Counted from the first letter of the stretch, positions 52,060-62,796 are shown. The stretch is DNA of 64,000 bases from DASTCZ01 sp035308165 (GCA_035308165.1 DATGHC010000060.1:1-64000), one strand, 5' to 3'. Numbers and translations are program-made. The notes: generated by a model from the letters alone, not told the origin.

Positions 52060-55000
52060 TATTGCACAGTCAGTGACACCGTGGTCGTGTGCGACAAACT
52101 GCCCGACGTTGCCGTCACCGTAATCGTTGAGGTGCCGATCGGAGTTCCAGTTGGTGTTTGATTGCATCCTGCGATTCCAATCGCGGCCATAACCACCATA
52201 GCTATGAACAGCGCGGGTGCCAATTGCCGCCTGCGGTTTGTTTTGCGCATCTTTGTCAGTCCGTAAAGTAGCAATGCTCCCGCAAAAGTCCACAGCAGAA
52301 TGAACCGATTCGGTGGGTAGGAAATCCGCGGCGGCACGACGCCGTGTGCAGTCGGTAATCCTCCCACGCCGCGCATCGTGGTTGTGATTGTCATCGTCGT
52401 GGAAGCCGGCGCATTACCCGGCGTCACGCTGGCGGGATTGAATGTGACCGTGGTCGCCGCCGGCGCACCCGTGGCACTGAAGGTGACCGCGTTCGGGAAG
52501 CCGCCTGTCGCGGGAGTAATCGTAATCGTATACGTCGCCGGCATTCCCGCAGGCACGGTGACCGGTGGTGTTGGGCTGCTCGGTGTGAAGTCAACGCCAG
52601 AGCCGCCCAATGTGATTGTGTGCGGGCTCCCAGCCGCGTTATCGGTGATGACTATCGTCGCGGCGCGCGCACCGGTTGTTGTGGGTTTGAAGCTTGGCGT
52701 AATTGTGCAGTTGGCGCCGGCAGCCAGCGTATTCGGAGTTGTCGGGCAAGTGTTGACTTGTGAGAAGTCACCCGGATTGGCGCCGGCTATGGTGAAACTT
52801 GTGATGGTCAGCGGACCCGTGCCGGAGTTCGTGAGCGTTACAGCCGGAGCGGGCGTCATGACACTGACGTCCACTGTCCCGAAGGCTACGTTCGCTGAAG
52901 AGAGATTCACACCGGGCTGTGTGCCGGTGCCGTTCAGCGTATCCGATTGCGGAGATCCGGGTGCATCGTCAGCGACATTCAAGGTTGCCGTTCGCGCCAG
53001 CAAGGCTCCCGGCGTAAAGGTGAGAGTGACACCGCACGACCCGCCCCCCGCCGTGAGAACGAAATTGGCCACGCAAGTCGTCCCAGCAGAGATTGCATAA
53101 TCGCTTGCGTTGGCGCCCGTGAGGGTCACCGGATTCGCTGCTGCCAACGTAGATGGAGCTGTCCCGGAATTTGTAACCATCACGACCATTTGATTTGACG
53201 AACCTACGTTCACGCCCCCGAAGGGTACTGGCGATGGGCTCAGGGTCACATTCGGGATCGTGCCGGTTCCGTTCAGGATGTCCGACTGCGGACTCCCTGG
53301 AGTGTCGTCGAAAATATTGAGATTGGCCGTGCGCGCCAGCACCGCGCCAGGCGTAAACGTGATCTTAACCACGCAGGAGCCGCCGCCTGCAGTCAGCACA
53401 AAGGCGGCCACGCAGGTGGTGCCGGGGGCCAACGCGAAGTCAGCCGAATTAACGCCCGTAATGGTCACGGGCGCGCCACTCAACGTGGTTGCCTGATTGC
53501 CGTTGTTCGTCACCGTCACCGTCACCGCAGCGCCGGTGGTCCCAACCCTTTGGTTGCCGAAGGCTACGGGTGACGGATTGAAGGCCACCATCGGCAGCGT
53601 GCCTGTGCCATTGAGCACGTCGGTCTGAGGGCTGCCGAGCTCGTCATCTGCGAGGTTAAGCGTCGCCGTTCGCGCACCTGTTGCTGCTGGAGTGAACGTC
53701 ACGTTGATGACGCAAGCTCCCGTCGTAGCCACCAGAACAAAGTTTGCCGTGCAGGTAGTTGTGCCGGGCACCACCGCGAAATCACCCGCGTTCGCACCCG
53801 TGATGGTGATCGGTGTGCCCGTCAACGTGGCCGCAGCTGTGCCGGTGTTGGTTACGGTGATCGTCACCGCAGCGCCCGTCGTGCTCTGTTGTTGGCTACC
53901 AAACGGAACCGGCGATGGAGCCAGCGCGATCACTGCCGCCGTGCCTGTCCCGCTAAGCGTAACCTGCTGCGGGCTGCCCGCAGCATCGTCAGTCACATTC
54001 ACCGTTGCGGCCTTGGCGCCAACCGTGGCCGGCGCAAATTTCACGCCAAAGGAACAATTCGACCCAGCCGTCACTTGAAACGCCGCCACGAGATTGCATT
54101 GTGTTCCGCTGGTCGCCGCGGTCAGCGTGAATTGATTTGAGTTGGCACCAGCCAGACTAATACTTGCAACGTTGAGCGTATCGGTGCCCGTATTGCTCAC
54201 CTGGACGTTGGTCACGCCGCTCGCCGCATTAATGTTCTGGTTCCCGAACGGAATATTATTCGGGTTGAGTGTCACTGCCGGGGCCGTTCCAGTGCCGTTC
54301 AGCACGCCCGTCTGCGGACTGCCGGGAGCGTCATCGGAAATATTGAGCGTGGCGGTACGCGCACCTGTGGCTCCAGGAGTGAAGGTCACGTTGACGACGC
54401 AAGAGCCGGTGTTCGCCACCAGCACAAAGTTTGCGACGCACGTGGTGCCCGCGCCGATCGCGAAGTCACCCGCGTTCGCGCCCGTAAATGTAATCGGATT
54501 CGCGGCTGCAAGCGTAGATGGCGCCGCGCCTCCATTCGACACAGTGATCATGGTCGCAGCGCTGGTCGTGCCAACCCGCTGGTTGGGGAAGGTAAATGGC
54601 GCAGGGTTAAGGACCACCGCCGCCACGGCTCCTGTGCCGGTAAGTGAGACCTGCTGTGGTGAGCCTGTCGCGTCATCATTCACATTCACTGATGCGGCCT
54701 TGGCCCCGACCGTGGTCGGCGCAAATTTCACGCCGAAGGAACAATTCGCCCCGGCGAGAACCTGAAACGCCGCGGCAAGATTGCACTGAGTCCCGGAAGT
54801 GGCGGCCGTCAGGACGAATTGCGTCGTGTCAGTTCCAGTAAGCGTAAAGCTGGCCACGTTGAGTGTGGCCGTCCCGGTGTTGCTCACTTGGACGTTGGTT
54901 ACCGCGCTCGTCGTGTTGATTCCCTGGTTGCCAAAGGGAATGCTGTTGGTAGAGAGCGTAACTGCCGGAGCCGTGCCCGTAGCATTCAGGGCGTCCGACT

Positions 55001-58000
55001 GTGGACTGCCTGGAGCGGTGTCGGCCACGTTGACCTGTGCAGTTCGCGCTCCCAATGCAGAGGGCGTAACCGTCAAGTTGATTACACAAGAACCGGTGTT
55101 GGCCACCAGAACGAAACTTCCCACGCAGGTGGTAGTTCCGCCCACGATGGCGAAGTCAGCCGCATTCGCACCAGTGATTGTCACTGGCGTGCCTGCCGTC
55201 AAAGTAGCCGCCACGTTTCCAGTGTTGGATACCGTCACCGTCAATGAGCCGCTCGTAGTCCCAACGCGCTGATTTCCAAACTGTACAGGCGATGGAGCCA
55301 GCCCCACGGCGGATAACGTGCCGGTGCCGTTGAGCGTATCGGTTTGCGGGCTGCCTGGAGCATTGTCGGCAACATTGACCTGTGCCGTTCTCGCTCCAGT
55401 GGCGCTTGGAGTAAAGGTCACGTTGATTACGCAAGCGCCGGTGTTGGCCACCAGGATGAAGTTGGCCACGCAGGTAGTCGTTCCGCCGACGATGGCGAAA
55501 TCACCCGCATTCGCGCCCGTGATCGTAACCGGTGTTCCCGCCGCCAGGGTAGAGGGCGCTGTGCCGGTGTTTGAAACCGTAATCGTCACCGCAGAGCTGG
55601 TCGTACCTTGTTGCTGGCTCCCGAACGGAACCGGCGAAGGTGCCAGCGTGACATTGGCCAATGTTCCCGTCCCATTGAGAGTGTCGGTTTGCGGTGTGCC
55701 CGGAGCATTGTCGGCAACATTGATCTGCGCGGTTCTTGCTCCCGTGGCACTCGGAGTGAAAGTAACGTTGATGACGCAGGTGCCGGTGTTGGCCACTAGG
55801 ACGAAGTTGGCCACGCATGTGGTCGTTCCGCCGACGATGGCGAAATCACCCGCATTCGCACCAGAGATGGTCACAGGTGTGCCGGCCCCCAGAGTTGCTG
55901 GCGCCGTCCCCGTGTTGGAAACGGTGATGGTCGTAGCCGCGCTGGTGGTGCCTTGCTGCTGATTGCCAAACGGAACGGGCGATGGTGCCAGGGTCACATT
56001 GGCTAAAGTTCCAGTCCCGTTGAGCGTGTCGGTTTGCGGAGTGCCAGGAGCATTGTCGGCAACATTGAGCGTGCCGGTTCGCGCTCCCGTGGCGCTTGGA
56101 GTAAAAGTCACGTTGATTACGCACGAGCCGGTGTTGGCCACTAAGACGAAGTTGGCCACGCAGGTCGTGGTTCCGCCAACTATGGCGAAATCACCCGCGT
56201 TGGCGCCCGTGATGGTCACAGGTGTGCCAGCCCCCAAAGTGGTTGGAGCATTACCCGTATTGGACACGGTAACCGTTATTGCCGCGCTGGTGGTGCCTTG
56301 CGCCTGGTTGCCAAACGGAACCGGCGAAGGTGCCATGGTCACGTTAGCCAAAATTCCAGTGCCGTTGAGAGTGTCCGTCTGGGGGGTACCTGGAGCATTG
56401 TCGGCAACATTGACTTGTGCGGTTCGCGCTCCCGTGGCGCTCGGAGTAAAGGTCACATTGATTACGCACGAGCCCGTATTGGCCACCAATACAAAACCTG
56501 CCACGCAGGTTGTCGTCCCGCCCACGATCGCGAAGTCACCTGCATTGGCGCCTGTGATGGTCACCGGTGTGCCTGCCCCTAGGGTGGCTGGAGCCGTGCC
56601 CGTATTAGACACGGTAATCGTCGTTGCCGCGCTGGTGGTGCCTTGTTGCTGATTGCCGAATGGTACAGGCGAAGGCGCCATGGTCACGTTGGCCACAATT
56701 CCCGTGCCATTGAGCGTGTCGGATTGCGGGCTGCCCGCGGCATTATCGGCAACATTAATCGTCGCCGTTCGTGCGCCGGTTGCCGTTGGAGTGAACGTCA
56801 CGTTGATTACGCACGATCCGGTGTTCGCTACCAGCACGAAACCCGCGGTACAAGTTGTGGTGCCACCCACAATGGCGAAGTCACCGGCATTGGCGCCTGT
56901 GATGGTCACAGGTGTGCCTGCCGCCAGTGTGACCGAAGACGCGGCCGAGTTCGACAAGGTAAGCGTCATCGCAGCACTCGTCGTCCCCTGCGCCTGGTTG
57001 CCGAACTGCACGGGCGCCGGAGCCAGCCCAATCGTTCCCGTTCCTGTGCCGTTGAGTGTGTCAGCTTGTGGGCTGCCCGGAGCATTGTCGGTCACATTGA
57101 TCTGCGCAGTTCGCGCACCGGTCGCTCCCGGAGTGAAGGTCACATTGATGACGCACGAGCCGGTATTGGCCACCAACACAAAACCTGCCACGCAGGTAGT
57201 CGTTCCGCCCACGATGGCGAAGTCACTCGCATTGGCGCCTGTGAACGTCACAGGTGTGCCTGCCCCCAATGTCGCTGCACCATTGCCTGTATTGGACACG
57301 GTAATCGTCACCGGCGCACCGGTTGTGCCTTGCGCCTGGCTACCGAACGGAACGGGCGAGGGGGCCAGACCGACGTTTGCAACGGTTACAGTAAAAATCT
57401 GGGCTCCCGACAACCCTCCACCGGGCCCGGGATTGAATGTCGACACAGCAACAACGCCGGCCGTATTGATCAGGTTCGTGGGCACGGTGACGGTCAATGA
57501 ACTCCCGCTGCAAGTCGTCGGGTTCAGCACTGCCTTTCCGAATTGCACGATCGTTCGAGCGGGGACGCTCTGGCACTCAAAATTGAGACCATTTAAAGTC
57601 AACGGGAATGGGGCGCTGTTCGCCAACATTTGTGTCGGAGCAATACTGTTGAGCGTGGACGCGGGGCCTGTCACACCGAATGGCATTGGGCTGGTCGGGT
57701 TACTTGGATTATTTGCGTGACCGGGCTGCATCACTGTGATTTGGTGTAAGCCCGGACTGGCCGTGACACTTGCCGGCAGCGTCGCCGTCATCAGGTTCGC
57801 GGATGACACCACAATATTCGTCACCCCAGGGTCCGCACCGTCCACAAGGATTTGGGGTGTCCCTGAGGGCACTCCGAAATCATTTCCTATAAATGTCAAC
57901 GGAACCGTACCACTGCCCACTGCGGCGCTCGAAGGCGAAATCGAAGTCACAAGAAGGAACCCCGATGGGTTGATTCCAGGAACCAGCATGTCCCACACGC

Positions 58001-60848
58001 CGCGGCCATGAGTCACCGCGCGCAATTCCTCTGAATTCTGGCGCAGGGCCAGGTCCGTAACAGGAACCGTCGGCAAGCCCGTCAATGGTGTCCAGGTCTG
58101 GCAGGCGGGTGAAGCCGCGGGGGTCGTGCACTCAAAAACACCAATGTCCGTCGCTAGAAATACATCATTGAGGTTCAACGGTGCCCCGGTATTGTTGGGC
58201 GCAATGGCATTGGCCGGTGTATTTGGGAGTGCGCCCGCACCAGTTCCGCTGATGTCAACCCAGGTCGTCCCGCCATTGGTCGTCTGGAAAATATGCCCTA
58301 CAACGTCAGAGAAGCCGCTAAATCCGGAAAAGGCTAGATAGGCGATATTCGCATTCTTCTGGTCAGTCTTGACTTGTGAGATATATCGGGGAGGTAGCGG
58401 CGCACTCGTTAAATTGGTCCAAACCGCCCCCGCGCCCGCGAGCGCATTTGTGGTGCGCCAGATCCGTCCATTCGAGGTGGTCGCATAAACGGTATTGGAA
58501 TCGGTGTCGGAAGCGTAGATCGAAGTTACGTCATCATTAAGACTGCCTCCGGTCAGGTCCGGAGAAATTGCCGTCCAATTATTTCCAAAATTGACCGTCT
58601 GCCAGACTCGAAACGTCCCATAGTATAAAACTCCGCTTTGAATATTGTCATGCGCCAATGGCGGAATAAACAAAGATCGGTCGCCACTTGTGCCGATCTC
58701 ATTGATTATCGATGACCAGGATCCTGCAACTCCGTTCAAAGGTGACCTGAGGAGTGATAGATTCTGACAGCCGGCATAAAGTGTTGACGGTATGTTCGGA
58801 TCAATCGCGGTATAGCCACCATCTCCGCAAGCGACGTGATCCCAAGCCAGACTGCCCGAGAACTTTTCCGTCCCATTGTCCTGCGTGCCGCCCAAATCAA
58901 AATTGGTATCCGTAGGATGAGTCGTGTGCCCCGGATAAAACTGGGTGATCACGAGATTGGCGTTATTTCCCGTCTTCCAGGTGATGGGGGCCACTGCTGC
59001 GGGGTTATCTGAAAACCAAATTCCGCCGTCATCGCCTGTGTAGAGACGGCTGTTGCCACCCCCCAGATTCGCGTACGTCGTGGCATGCGTATCCACGTGC
59101 GGTCGAACTGCCGTAGCGCCGGTCGTGATGTCCACCCACGTTGAGCCGCCGTCGGTACTGCGGAAGATCGTACTGCTGTTATTCGTAAAAGCGGACCCGC
59201 CAAGGACAACGATGCTCGCATTGTTGGGGTCCACCGCCAGAGCCATGTCATACCAGCACTGGCCATTGCAGAAATTCGGAAGCGATGGCAGCGAACTGGG
59301 GGCTGTGAACGTCCAGGTGGCCCCCGCATCCGTTGACTTTGCGAGCCCCAGCAAGCTCGAGGTGTTGATGTTGTTGATTGCAACAAAAACCTCGCTCCCA
59401 TTGCTGGGCGCGACGGCAAGTTCGGCGCGGCCAAGGTTGCTTGTCGGCAGATTGTTATTTGGCACGCCATTGCCAGTAAGTTTTGTGAAAGTCGCGCCGC
59501 TATCGGATGATTTGTACACGCCAAACGCGCCTGTGCCGGAGAATCCACCCAGCGTTGCATAAACTACTGTGGGATCCGTCGGGTTCCAGACCACGCCGTT
59601 TCCTGCCGCGCCGCTGGCGGAGGCGATCAGCGTCCAAAGTGTGCCGCCGTTTGTCGTGCGGTAAATTCCAGAATTTGCATTGTTGAAAAAATCGACCACT
59701 GCCGCATCGGCTATCGTCGCGTCGGCGGGATTCACCGCGATAGCGCCGATTATAAACCCGCCTCCCTGAAACGGAATCGGCCCAATGGGCGAGCAGAAAT
59801 TGACAGCCACTCCACCTGCCATTCCGCTGCACTGTTGAGTCCATGTAGCACCACCGTCCGTGGACTTATAAATGCCCGCGCCGTAATAGCTGTCCAGAGA
59901 GAAATTGTTTTCACCTGTCCCCACGTAGATCGTTTGGCTGGGATTTCCAGCTGTCGCAGACGAAGGAGCGATGCCTATCCCACCGATGGCCAGAGACTTG
60001 TTATTGTCAAAAGTTGTATTCCAGGTGGTGCCGCTGTCGGTGGATTTCCACACGCCGCCAGTCGCCGCGCCGAGAAACACCGTGGAGGGCAAATTTGGAT
60101 CCACGGCAATTGCGGTCACACGTCCCGTGGACGCCGGATTGCCGAAGTTCGCTCCTCCCGCCGAATTTGTTACTGGCTGGGGGCCGATGTTGGTCCACGC
60201 GGCTGGTTCAGGCCAGCCCAAGGGGGGCGGCACAGGCGCATCGGCAGGTGGAAGTAGCCCCAGCGCGCGCTGTTGCGCAATCATGGAGTCCAGTTGCGCC
60301 AGTGAATTCTGCCTCGCGCCAGGAGGTGTTTGGGCATTCGGATATGCGCGCTGATAATAGAAATAGGTGGAGTGACTCTTGGGATCGTCCCCATTTTCGC
60401 CGCTCGCATTACCTCCGTCAGCTTGCATCACATAGCTATTCTTGTTTCCATCCGGCTCCGCCGCCTGCGAATTCGTTGGCCGCACTTGAATGTCGAGCTT
60501 TGGTGCAACCTTTGCCGTGGATTGCGTTGCGGTGCCCACGGGTGCCTTCGTCTGTGCCACGTTCGATTTCACAGGCGCGGCTTTCCGAGTCTTATGTGCC
60601 GGCACAGCGGCCTTCGCATCCTGCGCGCCACTGGCCACGGGTTTCAAAATTGGCTGCCGCGGTCCGCTGGGCACTGGAGACACTTCTCCCACTGTTCTGG
60701 CGTTGCTTCCCGGCGCAGCCGGGCGCCCCATTCCTGCGCGCATCAACAAAAATAGACACGCAGTCAGCGCTGCCGCGCCAACACCCGCCCCCAGCAGGAA
60801 TCGAATTGAACGGAAGTTAAAATTGAAGGTCTTGCCCGTAAATTGCAT
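52059..60848 (-). CDS. giant surface protein with BNR repeats and choice-of-anchor-D repeats
   Basis: About 2929 residues; ATG at 60848 has GGGAG 7 nt upstream, while the open frame to 60890 is less likely. The N-terminus has a signal-anchor helix (about 12-36), then an Ala/Pro/Lys linker. Residues about 170-870 hold at least seven Asp-box-like (SxDxGxTW) BNR/sortilin-type blades. Two IPT/Ig-like domains follow (about 960-1155), then 14 choice-of-anchor-D (HYDIN/ASPM/SPD2-type) repeats of about 114 aa (1159-2755). Near the C-terminus are an Ig-like domain, two hydrophobic helices, an IAGC motif and a short strand-rich end. Probably an extracellular adhesin or matrix protein; no enzyme activity is supported. 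Confidence 0.93.
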   Translation of the reverse strand: MQFTGKTFNFNFRSIRFLLGAGVGAAALTACLFLLMRAGMGRPAAPGSNARTVGEVSPVPSGPRQPILKPVASGAQDAKAAVPAHKTRKAAPVKSNVAQTKAPVGTATQSTAKVAPKLDIQVRPTNSQAAEPDGNKNSYVMQADGGNASGENGDDPKSHSTYFYYQRAYPNAQTPPGARQNSLAQLDSMIAQQRALGLLPPADAPVPPPLGWPEPAAWTNIGPQPVTNSAGGANFGNPASTGRVTAIAVDPNLPSTVFLGAATGGVWKSTDSGTTWNTTFDNNKSLAIGGIGIAPSSATAGNPSQTIYVGTGENNFSLDSYYGAGIYKSTDGGATWTQQCSGMAGGVAVNFCSPIGPIPFQGGGFIIGAIAVNPADATIADAAVVDFFNNANSGIYRTTNGGTLWTLIASASGAAGNGVVWNPTDPTVVYATLGGFSGTGAFGVYKSSDSGATFTKLTGNGVPNNNLPTSNLGRAELAVAPSNGSEVFVAINNINTSSLLGLAKSTDAGATWTFTAPSSLPSLPNFCNGQCWYDMALAVDPNNASIVVLGGSAFTNNSSTIFRSTDGGSTWVDITTGATAVRPHVDTHATTYANLGGGNSRLYTGDDGGIWFSDNPAAVAPITWKTGNNANLVITQFYPGHTTHPTDTNFDLGGTQDNGTEKFSGSLAWDHVACGDGGYTAIDPNIPSTLYAGCQNLSLLRSPLNGVAGSWSSIINEIGTSGDRSLFIPPLAHDNIQSGVLYYGTFRVWQTVNFGNNWTAISPDLTGGSLNDDVTSIYASDTDSNTVYATTSNGRIWRTTNALAGAGAVWTNLTSAPLPPRYISQVKTDQKNANIAYLAFSGFSGFSDVVGHIFQTTNGGTTWVDISGTGAGALPNTPANAIAPNNTGAPLNLNDVFLATDIGVFECTTPAASPACQTWTPLTGLPTVPVTDLALRQNSEELRAVTHGRGVWDMLVPGINPSGFLLVTSISPSSAAVGSGTVPLTFIGNDFGVPSGTPQILVDGADPGVTNIVVSSANLMTATLPASVTASPGLHQITVMQPGHANNPSNPTSPMPFGVTGPASTLNSIAPTQMLANSAPFPLTLNGLNFECQSVPARTIVQFGKAVLNPTTCSGSSLTVTVPTNLINTAGVVAVSTFNPGPGGGLSGAQIFTVTVANVGLAPSPVPFGSQAQGTTGAPVTITVSNTGNGAATLGAGTPVTFTGANASDFAIVGGTTTCVAGFVLVANTGSCVINVTFTPGATGARTAQINVTDNAPGSPQADTLNGTGTGTIGLAPAPVQFGNQAQGTTSAAMTLTLSNSAASSVTLAAGTPVTITGANAGDFAIVGGTTTCTAGFVLVANTGSCVINVTFTPTATGARTATINVADNAAGSPQSDTLNGTGIVANVTMAPSPVPFGNQQQGTTSAATTITVSNTGTAPATLGAGTPVTITGANAGDFAIVGGTTTCVAGFVLVANTGSCVINVTFTPSATGARTAQVNVADNAPGTPQTDTLNGTGILANVTMAPSPVPFGNQAQGTTSAAITVTVSNTGNAPTTLGAGTPVTITGANAGDFAIVGGTTTCVANFVLVANTGSCVINVTFTPSATGARTGTLNVADNAPGTPQTDTLNGTGTLANVTLAPSPVPFGNQQQGTTSAATTITVSNTGTAPATLGAGTPVTISGANAGDFAIVGGTTTCVANFVLVANTGTCVINVTFTPSATGARTAQINVADNAPGTPQTDTLNGTGTLANVTLAPSPVPFGSQQQGTTSSAVTITVSNTGTAPSTLAAGTPVTITGANAGDFAIVGGTTTCVANFILVANTGACVINVTFTPSATGARTAQVNVADNAPGSPQTDTLNGTGTLSAVGLAPSPVQFGNQRVGTTSGSLTVTVSNTGNVAATLTAGTPVTITGANAADFAIVGGTTTCVGSFVLVANTGSCVINLTVTPSALGARTAQVNVADTAPGSPQSDALNATGTAPAVTLSTNSIPFGNQGINTTSAVTNVQVSNTGTATLNVASFTLTGTDTTQFVLTAATSGTQCNLAAAFQVLAGANCSFGVKFAPTTVGAKAASVNVNDDATGSPQQVSLTGTGAVAAVVLNPAPFTFPNQRVGTTSAATMITVSNGGAAPSTLAAANPITFTGANAGDFAIGAGTTCVANFVLVANTGSCVVNVTFTPGATGARTATLNISDDAPGSPQTGVLNGTGTAPAVTLNPNNIPFGNQNINAASGVTNVQVSNTGTDTLNVASISLAGANSNQFTLTAATSGTQCNLVAAFQVTAGSNCSFGVKFAPATVGAKAATVNVTDDAAGSPQQVTLSGTGTAAVIALAPSPVPFGSQQQSTTGAAVTITVTNTGTAAATLTGTPITITGANAGDFAVVPGTTTCTANFVLVATTGACVINVTFTPAATGARTATLNLADDELGSPQTDVLNGTGTLPMVAFNPSPVAFGNQRVGTTGAAVTVTVTNNGNQATTLSGAPVTITGVNSADFALAPGTTCVAAFVLTAGGGSCVVKITFTPGAVLARTANLNIFDDTPGSPQSDILNGTGTIPNVTLSPSPVPFGGVNVGSSNQMVVMVTNSGTAPSTLAAANPVTLTGANASDYAISAGTTCVANFVLTAGGGSCGVTLTFTPGALLARTATLNVADDAPGSPQSDTLNGTGTQPGVNLSSANVAFGTVDVSVMTPAPAVTLTNSGTGPLTITSFTIAGANPGDFSQVNTCPTTPNTLAAGANCTITPSFKPTTTGARAATIVITDNAAGSPHTITLGGSGVDFTPSSPTPPVTVPAGMPATYTITITPATGGFPNAVTFSATGAPAATTVTFNPASVTPGNAPASTTMTITTTMRGVGGLPTAHGVVPPRISYPPNRFILLWTFAGALLLYGLTKMRKTNRRRQLAPALFIAMVVMAAIGIAGCNQTPTGTPIGTSTITVTATSGSLSHTTTVSLTVQ
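52595..57374 (-). repeat. tandem array of 14 repeats inside the giant gene
   Basis: The period is about 342-345 bp: 13 periods span 57374 to 52910, and equivalent points at about 55625, 55970 and 56320 are 345 bp apart. Units 2-6 (about 57030-55310) are near-identical in protein, with recurring PSPVPFGNQ, GDFAIVGGTTTC, CVINVTFTP and SDTLNGTG-type blocks. Units 7-14 are more divergent and units 8 and 10 belong to a second subtype. This suggests expansion by unequal recombination. Confidence 0.9.
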
Positions 60849-61269
60849 ATGGTTTCTCCCGAATGGCTGGCTTTCGGACGACGGAAACACAGTTCCTGAT
60901 TTCCGAGCTGATAAAAGATGCCTTGGAATGAAAGATTGGAATAAGAAGGAGAGATGCCGACACTACCATTTGAGACAAATCGACCGATATACGAGCCGAA
61001 GCGAGAAAAAATGACCGGATAGTTTTCACCGCCCTGCTCGCACCCACGACTCGCAGAACGCGAACCTTCAACTAGGCCTCATAGTTGTTGCGCGGTATCG
61101 TGCGCCGGGCTGAACCTTCAAGTCAAGTGAAAACACATCAAGACTTGGTGGGCGGTTCTTTGATTGAGAATTCATCACTTACGGACAGGAGCTCTTCGGC
61201 GCCCAGCTCAACTTTTGTGGGGTATCCCAATTCTCAAAGGCGAGAAAACCCTTCCCTCCAGATTCACAT
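60849..61269. other. intergenic region upstream of the giant gene
   Basis: About 420 bp between two minus-strand genes. It contains the giant gene's ribosome site at 60856-60860 and presumably its promoter. A 9-bp inverted repeat (TTGAGAATT / AATTCTCAA, about 61163 and 61229) is too widely spaced to be a terminator. No other gene or RNA is seen. Confidence 0.5.
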
Positions 61270-62796
61270 TCAGTCTGGATCCCCGCGGCTAATCGTAAAA
61301 TCAGATTCCATCTCGATCACCGCGTAAGGATTCCACGTCGAAAGCGTGTAATAAATCTTCAGCGTGTCGCCTTGCACTTCGATAAACCGCTCGATCATTT
61401 CGGGTGCAAAGCCTCCGCCACGCGTCGTTGCCGGGTCGTTTCCAGTCACTGGGTCCTGCGGGCCAATGGTCGGCCCCGCGGGGCCGGCGGAGGCGGGAAA
61501 TGTCGTGACCCCGGGCAGGGCTGCAGGGCAGTCATTGTCTAGGGCAGTTTTCGCATAGTAGAAAATATAATTGCCGGCAGCATTGTCCCGGCAATCGTTC
61601 AAAATCAGTTGTGGAGTTGCCCACGGCCCCCAGGGCTCTTTCGCATACGAAAAATAGACGCCCGCAGTGTTCACCCTTTGTGGCCCCGGCTGTCTCCCTC
61701 CGCCGAAAGTCATAAGCCAGAGTCCAACCTCCCGGGAGTAAACCACGGACAGATTGGTGATCGTGGGGTGGCTGGGGTCCAAGTCGGACACCACCGGCAC
61801 GTCGCTTGCGCCGTCATCCGGACCCCAGGTAGGTAACCCGGATGAATCGAGCCCGGTGAAGTAAACCGTCCCTGCTCCGCTCTCAAAACTATTTTTGGGA
61901 ACCAACGAAAGATAAATATTGCTCTTCCCGTATTCGCCGACTCCAAATACCGCGACAAATGGTTCTCCAAAAAATTGGTCCCAGCCATTCGCATCGCGCG
62001 GGATTTCGCGTAACGAGAGGTAAACGAAATGTCCGCCGTCCGCGACGCTGGAAATAGTTCGTCCGGCAGAAAATGTTCCGGCGTTTTCATCAAATTTGGA
62101 AACCACCGAGTAGTTCTTAGTGTAATCGCCCCCCGAACTAGTGACCATCGATCCACTACTGGCGATGATGTACATCTGTCCATCCAGGCTAATCCCGGAA
62201 TTGGGAATATCATCGGGTCCCATGGGGAGCGCCGTTCCGCATGTTCCGTCGGGGAAACATCGCGGGGTCGCGTACATCGGCTGCACCAGCAGCGCGTGTG
62301 ATTGATCGCTGGTCAGAAAATAATTGATCAGCAGTCCGTCTTTGGGCTGCCGCGTCGAGCTCCACGCCATCGTATCTCCAGCCTGGTATTGGAATGTGTT
62401 CTGCACACTTGTCCAGGTGGGGTAGTAGGCGTTCCCATTTCCGTCTCCCACGTTGGCGCCAAAAGTATCTCCAAACAGAAATATCAGTTTCCCCTTATGC
62501 TCGAAGGAATACCCAAGCCCTTGTCCAAGCACATCGGCCCGGGTCACTGTCCGACTCAAGGTTGGCTTGCAGGTCGGATCTGGATCGCTGATGGGCGGTC
62601 CAAAATCGATGGTTGCGTCCCATATTATCCAGTCGCAATTTCCCGTAATCTGCTCCACCCTCTTCGTGGAGTGGTCAATGTAACTTAACTTTGTCTGCGA
62701 TCCCCAAGGGTTTCCCCAATCCTGAGCCGATACATCCGCTGCAAGAAGTGCAGTCAATATGAATGTCAAGCCCGCGATGATTAGTTTTTGTTTCAT
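61270..62796 (-). CDS. secreted DUF4185-like beta-propeller protein
   Basis: A 508-aa exported protein. A signal peptide runs to about residue 25 (ADVSAQ). The mature region resembles DUF4185: GYSFEHKGKLIFLFGDTFG near residue 98, later MPMGPDDIPN-type turns, VVYSREVGLWLMTFGGG near 350, YFSYAKEPWGPW, and an end with LKIYYTLSTWNPYAVIEME. This pattern of blades with GD and W turns is found in five-bladed glycosidase-like propellers, but no catalytic residues can be assigned. GGAGG lies just upstream of the ATG (minus strand). Divergent to the CadC-like regulator, which may control it. Confidence 0.8.
   Translation of the reverse strand: MKQKLIIAGLTFILTALLAADVSAQDWGNPWGSQTKLSYIDHSTKRVEQITGNCDWIIWDATIDFGPPISDPDPTCKPTLSRTVTRADVLGQGLGYSFEHKGKLIFLFGDTFGANVGDGNGNAYYPTWTSVQNTFQYQAGDTMAWSSTRQPKDGLLINYFLTSDQSHALLVQPMYATPRCFPDGTCGTALPMGPDDIPNSGISLDGQMYIIASSGSMVTSSGGDYTKNYSVVSKFDENAGTFSAGRTISSVADGGHFVYLSLREIPRDANGWDQFFGEPFVAVFGVGEYGKSNIYLSLVPKNSFESGAGTVYFTGLDSSGLPTWGPDDGASDVPVVSDLDPSHPTITNLSVVYSREVGLWLMTFGGGRQPGPQRVNTAGVYFSYAKEPWGPWATPQLILNDCRDNAAGNYIFYYAKTALDNDCPAALPGVTTFPASAGPAGPTIGPQDPVTGNDPATTRGGGFAPEMIERFIEVQGDTLKIYYTLSTWNPYAVIEMESDFTISRGDPD

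Noticed and set aside
52595..57374. CRISPR or satellite-like tandem repeat
   Set aside because: The 345-bp period is continuous in one reading frame and encodes a protein domain, with no spacers.
54142..57720. Long plus-strand open frames antisense to the repeat array
   Set aside because: They repeat with the same 345-bp period and exist only because the sense repeats lack stops in that frame; they have no ribosome sites or recognisable domains.
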